From positions 5,766,001-5,830,000 of the forward strand of contig JBANDB010000003.1 in assembly GCA_037576215.1 (NCBI GenBank): DNA of 64,000 bases, written 5' to 3'. Positions within the stretch are counted from its first letter, which is position 1, and each line of letters opens with the position of its first letter. Under the pieces are notes generated by a model that was not told where the DNA came from, made no database searches, and saw only the letters and a program-made list of their open reading frames with translations. The translations under genes were made by a program, and so were the position numbers. This DNA is from Armillaria gallica (Eukaryota; Basidiomycota; Agaricomycetes; Agaricales; Physalacriaceae). Shown one piece after another: positions 36,683-47,374 of this stretch.

Positions 36683-39600
36683 TTAGTAACCCTCCTGCAA
36701 TAGTTGTAGAACAACTTCGTCTGTCAAGAACTCGTAATGGCCTCCTTTAACGAAAACGACCCGTGCATCAGGGAGGCATCGCTTTGTGCCCAAATCGGAC
36801 CACGTTATTCTATCTTCTTCGGGAATAGCTCCCAATGCTCCTTCAGGCGCAACAACCACCGTTATCGGCACTTTTACAGTCCTCATCCACTGCGCCATCA
36901 ATTCGATGGAGGACAGGCCCGTCTCGTCTGTGGTCAAATCGTATACAAACTCGGCACTAGCAGTACGAAATCCTCTGATATTTCGGATAGCATTCCGTAT
37001 GATATCATTCGCGTAGACGCCCTTCCACCCGTCCAAAAGGTTGTTCTTCGTTCGCTGGAGTGCATCGCGGTTGGAGTCTCGATCCATCATACCTGCGATC
37101 GTATCCATGCTCACGTCGAGCATGTTCTGAATATTCTCTGGAACCCTCGGGTCTGGGTTCCCTAACTTGTTGGCTGAATACACGAACATCGCTGGAAAGT
37201 GATCAAGCATGACAGCCTGAGCAACTTCATCCCCGTTATCCTCAAAGAGTTTCACGAGGACTACAAGGAGGAGGCTGGAAGAGGAGTAGGATGCAAAACG
37301 GTAGGGACCATGAGGTCTTTCTGCTTTGATCTGCACAAAATAGAAAGACGCCAGCTCGGACAACGAATTCAAAGGAGTGCCGGGGACGATAGTCAAAGTC
37401 CAGACTGCGGTCCTGAATTTATCGGCATAAGATGCATATTCGAAATATAATCCTCCTGCGCCTGGAATATTAAACTAAACGTTAGAGGGTTTTGTCACAT
37501 AATAAGAGCTACAGACCGTGGATTACAACCAAGGGTGGTTCGCCAGCACCGTCTCGCAACTTGATTATGTTCTGATCAGAGACAAAACTGACTTCGGGAT
37601 ACATTGCTTCGCCGGCCTCGTCACCGTTGGTAGATTTCTCAGCTACAGGCGAAGTATGTGCACCCAATACGATTCCGTAGAAAAAGGTGCTCATAGCGGC
37701 AATGGAAGGAAGATCAAAGACAAAGTTAGGCGGAAGGCCTCTGATGACGGTCACAGGAACTGATTTTGACCTGCGAAGCGCACGAAGAACAGAATTTCGG
37801 ATTGACATTGCTGTTAAGCTATAGTTGTGATAGTAAGTGAGAAAGTTAGTGCTGAACCGAACCAAAATGACTACCATACCTATCACCCCCAGCGACGAAT
37901 ATATCGTCGGAGTCGCCTATCTCCCGGTCCAAGACAGCTGTGACAATGTCCCTTATCATGGTCATGACATTCCTAAGAGACCACAGCTGCGGAATAACAA
38001 CGTCTGCATGTGATGTATCGTCGACAGACTTGTACAAATCTTCTATTTCTTGATCGTAAGCTTTCAAGATGGCCTTCCGTCGTATGGTTCCTTTTGCAGT
38101 AAATTCAAAAGGCTTCGATGGCTTTGCGACAAGAATCATCTTCCGAAATAGATAAATAACCGTGGAACGTTATAAGTACTACGGAAGGCCCACCTCTTTG
38201 TAAATTCGAGACTGCTGCGGTGATTGCTCGTTAACTTTCATGATAGTGTCCCTGTCAACCTCAAACTCAGCAGTGTCCAGGGGAACGAATACAATGACTA
38301 ACCAGATCCTGGACCTGTATTCCACGAGACGTGTAGTATCGCTTGGGTCAAATGCTTCCTCTGGCGCAGGAAGGATGAGGATGCCTGGTTGAAATTTGGA
38401 CCGACCAAACATCAAGGCTGCTGCTACAAGCCTGTCCGCTGCTACGCCAGCCTCTTTACTTGCCCTTTTAGCAAGGATTCATGCATTCCATTTCTTGCTC
38501 ACCTATTGGGCCAGGGTTTGTCTACAGAGCGTCATTAGGACTGGGATGTAAGTCAATGAACCAGGCTCACTTTTTCCTGTAAAATGAAGACATAAAAAAG
38601 CTAATAGTATCAAGGACGTGAGGAGAAGCTCACCCCTGTGCTATGCGTGATTTGGTCATCTATAAACTAGTATGAGAAGTGTGAGGAATATAGAATAATG
38701 TACTAACTCACCCGCACGTCCACAAATTTTGAACAGTTTCCGATTTGAAGGATGTAGTTGCACTAAGTCCTTCGTATCAAAAGCCCGTACTCCATCGATT
38801 TCAGTGTTGAAGACCGCAGGCGACTCGTGATGTGGACCTTCCTACCGGCCATGTCACATCCGTAGGTATAACGTGAAGTACAGTCGACGGTCACCTACTT
38901 TGATGTAGAGTCGATAAATATCCTTCTCATCGGTCGGCACAAAGACGACATCGACGTTGCTCCCCGCCTATGCAGTATGTCACAATAGATGGCCATTGGT
39001 GTTAGATTACTTACCGTGATCCACTCCCACCCTCCCATCGGGATACTCTCTGGCAGTAATTGAGACTGAAGTGTGGTAAAGAAAAGATGATATACACACT
39101 AGGCAAGACTGCGGAGACTCCACATTCGGTGCTAGAAGTGGAGATAAGCATTCGAAATAGTCACGGAGAACCGTACAGCATCTTACAGTCCATAGAGACA
39201 TATGATAAAGATACCATTTGCGACAAGGGTATCGCCAGCGTCTTTCTCGAGGGGTCCGCCACCGTACATCTGAGAATGCGGTAGTCACAGCTGGTTGGAT
39301 TCCAAACGATTTGAACAACTTACAACGGCAGTTGTGGATTTCAGAGCGTCGATGGACTTAGAATCACGAGCCCACTCCTATAATCGCCATTTAGTGTATA
39401 AGCGATGGAAGCCAACATTTGACTCATACCACCAGGAATGAAGGCACAGTGACTACTAAGGTCGTTTTAGTATCGATTATACTCGATAGAAAACGTTCAG
39501 CGGTTGGGATCAAAGGCGGCTCTACCGGCGGGAAGGATGCAATAATGGCACCAGTCGAGGTCTGACGGAAAAAATCAACAACACGAAAAGGCTGGAGCTC

Positions 39601-40517
39601 AAATAACGCACAGAAAAGGAGAGTGAAAGGAAACCCATCGAGTCTAAAGAAGACATTCATTCCGTCATTAGAGAATATGAATGATGAGATACCAACGGTA
39701 CATCGGCATTGCCTGTACTCCAAACACTTCCCCGCAGATGTCCATTTCTCCATAGTCTGTAGAACGTTGAGGCTGGACCGAGATTAAATTGGGATACCCT
39801 TACATGGTCTCGAGGCTTTCCGCAATATATTCTTGTGGGTGGTATAGATAGGACTAGGAACACGAGTCGACCCTGAGGAATGTGAGACAAGCGCCGTTTG
39901 TAACCAGTCGGGGCGAACATGAGGAAGCGGATCGTATTCCCCAGGTTTCACAGAAAAGAGGTCACTGAAATGCGGCGCTGGAATGATGATAATCTTATCG
40001 TCGACGTCAACTTCGCAGAGCTGCCGACAGACTTCGTCTACTGTGTTTTGTAAGGACGTATCCTGACTGACAATCAGATGCCTGGCGCCTGTGGACTTCA
40101 TGAGATGTACAATAGCAGGAACTGGGTTACGGATTGAAATAGGGAAAGGAATGAACCCGAGGCGCAGCAGACTGGCCAGTACCGCGAAGTATGTAATCGA
40201 ATCTGCAGACGAGGTTCAGAGGATGGACACTGGAAGGAACCAGACATACTGATATTAGCTAAGATACCAACGGTTACGGGACCTTCGCCATGAATATACT
40301 TCTTGAAATAATGGCCAGCAGTGTGGAATGCGGCAACCCCTTCCTCCCAAAGGATAGTACGAAATCCACCGTTAGCAGGATCGTTATAACGAAATAACGG
40401 GTGCTTGGGACTGTGAGTGGCATTATAGTCGAATAGTTCTGGAAATGTCAATGAGCCATCGAGTGGGGGAGGTTTAAAAGTCAAAGATGAGACGCCTTGA
40501 GGGGTTGGTAGCGCCAT
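36683..40517 (-). CDS. NRPS-like synthetase A-T-TE, copy 1
   Basis: This is a three-domain enzyme that adenylates a carboxylic acid, holds it on a phosphopantetheine arm and releases it through a thioesterase. It starts MALPTPQGVSSLTFKPPPLD. The A domain contains ITYFAVLASLLRLGFIPFPI, the P-loop-like SSGSTRVPSPI (Lys replaced by Ser), GEVFGVQAMPMYHSMGF, CLYGLTECG, GRADDQITHSTG, and the A10-type AKGTIRRKAI with the catalytic Lys. The T domain has DSDDIFVAGGDSLTAMSIRN, restored by splicing inside GGD-S. The TE has the nucleophile elbow RFASYSSSSLLLV (Ser-Tyr-Ser-Ser-Ser instead of GxSxG), LDHFP, and a catalytic-type His in VKGGHYEFLTDE. The layout is that of atromentin-synthetase-like enzymes. 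No break was seen. The neighbouring oxidase may supply its substrate (inference). Confidence 0.87.
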
Positions 40518-41786
40518 TGTAAGTACAGACCTTATCCGGTACTTCTCCGGATTTATACGCCTTGCGTGGAAGATTCTCAGGTTATTAGGGCCTGGCCTGG
40601 CCTGGTTATTAAGCTTGTCGTCACAATGGGTGGGTGGATCTTGTACTTTCCGTGAAACACGAGAGTCGAGACCGAAGGAAGCCTCATCGGCACTTCGCCT
40701 ATCGCAGGTCTAAAAAGAGTTCACACTAAGTATAGCCATGGAATATCAGCAAGGAGAAAGCTTCCATAGTTTCCTTACTGGGTCCGCAGGCGCGTGTGAC
40801 CAACGGAGAGAAAGCCTCCATTTAGACCGCTATTTTTGTACATCGCTGAAGTACTGATGCAATTGGTGCCTTCGGTCTTATAACCGAAGGATCGATAATC
40901 ACTGGGGTGCGTCCTTCGGTATTTTAGTGGCTGCCCAAAAATAAGCATAAAGGCGGAGATATCATGTGCAAGTACTTACCGCTTCCAAACTACCATGAAG
41001 AACTCGAGTATGCTATCAGTCCGGATCAATACCATTTCCAGCATCATCCCATCATGCTGGTTGATTCTGGCTAGGATCCTTACGCTGTCTAAGATTCCTA
41101 TCATATCTAGTGGACGATGACGGAGAAATTAATCCTTTAGCGTAATCGGCGAAGCGGAATGGTGGGAGTCGAGGAAGAGGTGCATTGCTTACATAATTGA
41201 CGCGTCGCGTCTGAGATAGCTGGAAAATAGAAACAGATCACGCGTGATTCCATCTTGATCGTATTGACAATAACTTTGTCCCGTTAAACGCCTCTAGTGA
41301 ACATATGGATGCCGAGCATCGTGACCAAACATCTACACGTTTGAAATAGTATGATCATCACATTATCTATCCCCGGCTACGAACGTATGCAGAATCCATT
41401 GCCATTGTCGATGGCAGGCTCGAAGATGTTCAAGTCAGTGAGGAGAAGTAAATGGTGCAGCAGGGATGCATCGCTGTGGGTCAGGTTGCCCAGAAGGTCA
41501 TCAAAGACGACAAACAGCATCAAGCCCATCACAGAAAACATACTGACCAGCCGAAAGAGCAATGCATCCAGGCTGCTGGCATGAGCAATCTGCTCGACAA
41601 CGACAAATTCTATGTTGACACGAAGATAGAGCACGCCAGAAAAGGATAGCATTGACTTCGAATTGGAAATATAGTACATGAAGTCGGAATCATAGCAAAT
41701 CCTGGGGCTCTTGAAATTTTGAACTACATATTGTACATTGATTTACCTTTCCCCGAGTAGTGTTTTGACGAGTTTCTTACACGAGT
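40518..41786. other. Intergenic; homologous to 51,214-52,020 up to about 41,350
   Basis: The first 830 bp are the promoter flank shared with synthetase copy 2, with words such as 'gtgcgtccttcggta' and 'gctgcccaaaaataagc'. Homology ends near 'acatctacacgtttgaaa'. The rest, to the oxidase 3' end, is unique. A 100-residue hydrophobic minus frame (41,377-41,679) has no family support. Confidence 0.5.
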
Positions 41787-44039
41787 TCAGGCCTTTTGAG
41801 CAGCCTGGGGGGCGAGAGATGATTGCTTGAAGTGTCCCTTGTTACGCAAACCAAGAAGAGCGTCCTTGATTTCGTCGCGATCGCTGATCGTCGAGAACAA
41901 AGCCCCAATGAGCTCTTGCTCCCGCAGGAGACTCTTATGCTCTTCCGCTTCGGCCTTGTCGAGGTAAGGGTTGCCCCAGTTTGCGTCGAGTTTTTCAAGG
42001 TATTTCTCGAGACCCGCCCCCTCCAGTATCTTCTGCACGGCTTCATAGGCGCTATCGAGGGCACCTTCAACCCATCTGTTGGCGACAAAATAGTATAAAC
42101 CACGAATCTTGAAAACTGTAGATGCAGTAGAACTCACGCGTGCTGATCACTCAAGGCCTCTCCGGCGAATAAGAGCCTTCCACCGGCAGCACCTTGTCCG
42201 AACGCAGGATAGATACTATTGAACTGGCCAGGGCCAAAGAGGGCGAATGCGCCTAAGCGAGGAAAATGTGATGATTAATAACTAAGACCACTCAATCATA
42301 GAGAAAATACTCACCAAGCGTAAACGGATCGGAATACCAGTCCCATGCACACCAGTCCTGTAGCTCGTTCTTCAAGAAATCAAATGTAACGTCGTGCAAA
42401 GCAGCAAGATCCTTGAGAATGTTGTCAATCAAGAACTGCTCATCGGCAGTGTTACGCCCATTCATGAGACCACCGACACGGGCAGCATCTTGCGACCACG
42501 TGTAACTAGCAATCATGACCGCATCTGTGTTCGGGTCATCAACGCCGTAGGAAGGGAACACGACGGTGCGAACGACGCGGTCGGTCTTGGTCTGACCACC
42601 TTTGATGGAGCCAGTCGAGAGAGTCTGCCACCACCTAGAGCTAAACCTGATGCCGACTTTGCAACTCGAGTCGTAGCGTAGGGTACGCATGCCCTCCAGC
42701 TGAGCATAGCTGAGGTTGCACCCATCTAGGTCAACGAAGCGCAATGCGGGGAGCGGGATAGTGGAGATCACGTAGTCATATTCGGTCGAAGCCTTGGCTC
42801 CGCCACTACCGTATGTGACGGAAAGAGGTTTGGTTCCATTCGCTGTGGGAGTGATCGAGGTGACCCGCTTGTCGTACTTAATTTGAGTTGGGTCGGAGAT
42901 CCCGGAGACCATCGCGTTGATGAAGACTTCACTACCACCTCTGCAGACACAATGTATCAGATCTTGTCCAGCTGAGATTTGTATTGAACTTACGCCAAGC
43001 AGTGCCAGCTACCATCGAATTCTGCTGCACCATCTCCACCGAACTTCATAGCTGATCCGGTAGGCCAGTCGAATTGAAGGTCGTCGATGACCATCTCAGA
43101 GAACGCCATATCAAACAGACCTGTTCCTGTGTTCATTCTCTCCATCCAATTGATCGCAGAGTTGGGGTAGGCCTGTTTCTTCAAGAAACACGTTCCGTCT
43201 TCGTTCTTGATATCGAAGGGAAGCATCATGAACGTTCTGGCAGAGTACTGGTCAAACTCCATAAGTTTGGTCCAGCCTTTCTCCCAGTTCTCCACGAAGA
43301 GGTCCTTGAATGGAGTGAAGCATTCGCCTAACCAGTGATTGACGCCCTTGTCGATGAATTCAGGGGGAACCAACCCTCCCGCGGACGAGCAGTCTTTGAA
43401 CCAATCGGCCGTAGGTTCAGTATTGACTGTCTTCTGTTGTTCACGTTGAGAGTTATACTCGAGGAACTGGTTATCGCTGTTCATGATGTAGGGGATGAGC
43501 TTATCCCCGATCTGAAGGCGTTCTCTGAAGAGGTTGAAGACGCGCCACATAACAGGGATGTCGGGGTAGCGCATGGCGCCGATATCCTATGCCAGGCGCC
43601 GATGAGTTCGATGGAAGGGGAAAGCCACGATAAAGAGACTTACAAAGTAGTTCCATGGCTTGATGTCGACACTCTGGAAGTGATGGGTAAGGATCCTACC
43701 ACCAGGGCGATTGGAACCCTCCAAGATCTCGTACTTGATCCCAAGATCATCAAGGATCATCGCAGCGTACAGGCCTGCGGCACCTGCTCCAACGATCCCA
43801 ACGAGGAGGTCCTCAGGAGCTTCGCCAGGAGCCCCATCAGTGCCACTGCGGGACGTAAGAATTGGGATCGGGGAACAGATAGACTTAAGAGGAGGACGAT
43901 CGGATGGAATCACTGGACCGGGTCCTCTAGGGTCCTCGATGATGTAGGGAAGTATTTGTTGTACTTGGAATGATTTGGTGCATTCGCGAGCGTACTTAGC
44001 ACGCCAGAAGCGGCTGCGATTTGAAGTTTGATTGGACAT
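41787..44039 (-). CDS. L-amino-acid oxidase-like flavoenzyme (amine oxidase family)
   Basis: This FAD enzyme is predicted to oxidise an L-amino acid to the 2-oxo acid with release of NH3 and H2O2. The start is MSNQTSNRSRFWRAKYAREC, with no obvious signal peptide. The Rossmann motif is VGIVGAGAAGLYAAMILDDL, followed by YEILEGSNRPGGRI. The middle part contains GAMRYPDIPVMWRVFNLF, typical of L-amino-acid oxidases, and DYVISTIPLPALRFVD. The C-terminal FAD-binding end is GGRLLFAGEALSDQHAWVEG followed by ALDSAYEAV. The stop follows QSSLAPQAAQKA. The gene is intact after splicing and lies between the two A-T-TE synthetases, only in unit A of the duplication. It may feed aryl-pyruvates to them or act as an H2O2-generating defence enzyme. 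Confidence 0.87.
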
Positions 44040-44835
44040 AGTGAAGTTACCGCTGAGCAGAGGCTATCGAGGAATAGGTGTCGATGGGGTAGCGAGGTTC
44101 TTTGGGCCCCTTCTTGTAGGTACTACCCTCATTCAACCTGTCAGTCTTTCTGACAGACAGACTGGGCCTTTATCTCTTCATGAGCGATTAATGTGACAAA
44201 CTGAATTCTGTGGGGAACGGGTGACAAGGATGATCACTAGCCTCGATGAACATCGAAGAGATGGACGGTGTTCACGTCTTTTTACTCCAAGCAGGTCCAG
44301 TCCTTTGGCCCGCCCTGACCCTGACAGACGCGACACAGCGTTCCCGGCAGCTAGACGTGACCTCTATGTGCCGTCTACTACGTCCCCGGTACATTCTAGG
44401 ACGCCTTCATCCGACTTTCGCTCGCGTACCGTCTCCAGTAGCTCCAGTAGCTCATCACCAAGCACTGCCCGCCTTTCGTTCATCTCTACTCGGGATTCCC
44501 CTTCACCCCAGCCGCAGCAATCACGTAGATCTGTATCGCCGCAGCCTGTAGCTCCATAAGTCGTGCCTCAAATTGACACCAAAATCGGTGGAGAAGCGGC
44601 CACGGCTGGTGTTGGTCGTCGTGGTTTACAAATGCGCTCTTCGCACGAGCAAACGGAAGATAGTCAACGGACAATTGAACCAAAACCCAGAGTTCCAAGT
44701 GAGTTTGCTAGCTCTTTGTAATAACGAGGCTTAACCAGACGGTAAGATCCCTTCACTGATCGCTGAGGTTTGAAAATCTGAGATGACAAGTTTGTTTACG
44801 AATCGAAAAGTGTAATCAACAAGAGGACCTCGTGA
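44040..44835. other. Intergenic, no recognised gene
   Basis: This holds the oxidase promoter and a plus-strand Ser/Pro/Arg-rich frame (44,221-44,559) without any recognised domain. I do not call a gene here. Confidence 0.45.
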
Positions 44836-46259
44836 CTAAATTGGCGTAGCCTGCTGATTCGATTGCTCCACTTGGTGACAGGATAAACTCATCGTGGTCG
44901 CTGGCGAGAAATCGGTGCATAGAAGCCCACGCGACCATTACAGCACTATCTAGGTAAAGTCGGATCGTAGGAACAGCGGAGAGTAAGAGGGTTGGCATAC
45001 CTGTACAAAGAGAAGGTGGAGGGTACTGTAGTGTAAGTCGTCCATTGACGGGAGGATTGTTTAACATTTGCGTCGATCTATATTATGGTCAGCGAATATG
45101 ATCCAACCAAACAAGCACGGTTTACCTAGCTCGTAGGTACGAATTACTCGCAACCCCACCACCGATGATGACATATTTTATAGGAATGGTGTCGCGGAAA
45201 CATTGCTTGATCCCCAGCATCAGCTTCAACTCCAAGTGATCGACGACGGCCTCTTGGAAAGCTCTCGCGACGGCGACCTTTTCCTCAGGTGCTATATTCC
45301 CAACACCGCCGCGTCTGTGAACGAAGCGCTCAACCTGGGAATGATAGCCCGAATATGAAAACCCCATTTCACCAGGCATGGCATTACTGAAGGAAGTAAA
45401 GTCCCGAGGAGTCTTGCTCTCAATATCCTGGTTACAAAATTTCTCCAGCGACGGACCAGCCCAGCCCAATCCTAGCTCTCGCGTGACTTTGTCGAATGTC
45501 CGCCCGATGCTCTCGTCTCAGGTAGTAGCAAGAATCCGGAATGAGTCGACTGAGTTGGTTAGAAGGAGAAGCGTGTGGCCACCCGATATGAGGAGACTGA
45601 GGAAGGGAAATGTCGCAATGTCAGGCCAAGAGGTGAGGAAAGGCGTCAAAGCATGCGCTTGCTACGACTGTATCTGAGAGTTAATACAAGCGGTAGACAT
45701 GCTAGATTACGAACCATATGGTGAACGCCCACTAGAGGCTTCCCCGTCACAGCTGCGAGGGTTTTTGCAGCATTGCAAGCCACGCTTAGGCAAATTCCCA
45801 TACCTGAGTCAAGAGTAAATCGGTTTCTCCAATGCCGGACAGGCCATACCTGGTCCTCTGGTAAATGCAATTCCATCGATACCTGACATATCAAGATTGG
45901 CCTCTGCGAGTGCCCTTCTGGCTGCGACCGGCTACCAACAGGTCAGTCCTCGCCCCTCATTGGAAAGAAAAGCTACAATACCATGTTCGCCTGGTGCTCC
46001 ATCACCGCAGCCGCAGGATGAATTCCGTCCCATTTTTTGTTCCTATTAGGGTGCCAAGAAGAGAAGAAGCTAGAGGTGTCGTCGCCGCGCCCAAATGGTG
46101 CTGTTTGATGACCACGTTGGAAAGAATCTGGCGGTCCGAGGTGATCACGGCGGCGTAAGTGTCGTCTGCAGAGCTTTAAGAGGCAAGTACCGTAGATGTC
46201 TTGAATAATGTCGGAAAGAGAGCGCGACGACATAGAGGACGCGTCAGGACAGCAAGCAT
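44836..46259 (-). pseudogene. QRI7-type t6A enzyme, inactivated copy
   Basis: This is homologous over its whole length to the intact copy at 52,414-53,864. It carries at least three lesions. A CGA codon has become TGA (complement 45,518-45,520), stopping the frame in the conserved ATTRDESIGR segment. The donor of the intron after KQHH has changed from gtgcgt to gggcgc. Indels shift the C-terminal frame near 44,870-44,900. The remaining sequence still reads clearly (SGGHTLLLL, GWAGPSLEKF, AMPGEMGFSYSGYH), so inactivation is fairly recent. Confidence 0.85.
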
Positions 46260-46449
46260 TCGTCGAAGTTGAGGAAGTCGAGAACATTCCATAACAGGAT
46301 CGCACGACTTGTCCAAAATTTGTCCCGGACCGCCGTGGGCACAGCAACATGATCTCGTGATTCTCCTCCATTCTCCACGGTTGTAGAGCGAGAATGCCAG
46401 CGTCCAACTCAGTAAACGAGTGAGTAATATATGATTTCTGGCAGAGTCT

Positions 46450-47137
46450 CAGTGATGTGCCGGTCAGCGACTAGTCGCAAAGTCAGGGCCAAGTCGTTAG
46501 TCAACCAAAGGCAGGGCGTTTTTTGCCTCGACCTTTTCCCACGGCCTTTGCATGACACCAAAGGCTCGGTACGAGACTCCGATTCTGATCTCGGCCCCAG
46601 CGTCGTCATACCTCACGTTAAGAGGCGGTTTGATATAGGCCCCGGGAAGCTCCCGCCAAGCTGTGTCCGGAATTTTGCATATTTGAGGCCCTAAAAAGCC
46701 CAAATCCTTGTCCATAGTTTACATATTTGACAGCCAAAATTTGCTCTCGTTGTCCGCAGTTTGCATAATTTAGGACTTTTTCGGATGATATCTGGCCAAA
46801 ACCTTCCTCCGCGGACCTCCGGGAAAATTTTTGGCCTACCGGGACCTGCGGACCGACCGGACCGCAAAAAGCTTTGTCTGAGTTTGCATATTTTACCCCC
46901 AAATCTTTGCATATTTGAGGCCCAAAACCGGCAAATTTTCCGGACACAGCTTGGCGGGAGCTTCCCGGGGCCTTTTGATATTCAAAAAGCGCTTCACTGC
47001 GTGAAAACATCAGACGCTTTGTAATACTTGGTCGTGCCCTGAAAGTCGGGGCAGAAAATGACTTAGCGACTAGTCAGCGACTAGTCACACGGGCACTACC
47101 GCGACTTTCCACTTTGGGTCACTGCCCGTCCAACACT
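46450..47137. mobile_element. hAT-like non-autonomous element (outer)
   Basis: A 9-bp direct repeat gcagagtct flanks it (46,441-46,449 and 47,138-47,146). Its ends are imperfect inverted repeats: left CAGTGATGTGCCGGTCAG..., right complement AGTGTTGGACGGGCAG.... Internal inverted GACTAGTCGC words lie near both ends. It is interrupted by the second element at 46,637-46,973, so the original was about 340 bp. There is no transposase. It sits between the QRI7 pseudogene and the synthetase 2 3' end. Confidence 0.55.
46637..46973. mobile_element. hAT-type MITE, 337 bp, nested
   Basis: Terminal inverted repeats of about 36 bp start AGGCCCCGGGAAGCTCCC and end with the complement. They are bounded by an 8-bp target duplication TTTGATAT (46,629-46,636 and 46,974-46,981), diagnostic of hAT elements. 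Inside, five variants of a subterminal word tttgcatattt(gagg) occur near 46,674, 46,717, 46,760, 46,882 and 46,904, as expected for transposase-binding repeats. There is no coding capacity. Confidence 0.85.
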
Positions 47138-47374
47138 GCAGAGTCTACCTCGCAAGTTGAAGCAACCGAATTACCGCCGTGATGAGTCGTTTCGGCAGTC
47201 GGACCGAAATCCCGGTGGACGCTGAAAGGATACAAAGAAAATGCACGATGGGAAGAAACTTCAACAAATGGAATAGAGTGCAAAGAGCGATAGAGCTTCA
47301 TATGCATTGAAAAGAAACAGAAAATTTGTCCAAATGAGTACTGACTAGAAATTCAAAAAAGTTGAACACAATGA

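Noticed and set aside
41377..41679. 100-residue hydrophobic minus frame
   Set aside because: It might be a membrane-protein relic, but the overlapping plus strand is also open and nothing is conserved elsewhere in the window.
43335..43973. 212-residue plus-strand open frame
   Set aside because: It lies antisense over the amino-acid oxidase exons, whose frame carries clear FAD motifs. The antisense frame has no recognisable domain.
44221..44559. 112-residue Ser/Pro/Arg-rich plus frame
   Set aside because: Low complexity, no domain and no splice partners; not enough to call a gene.
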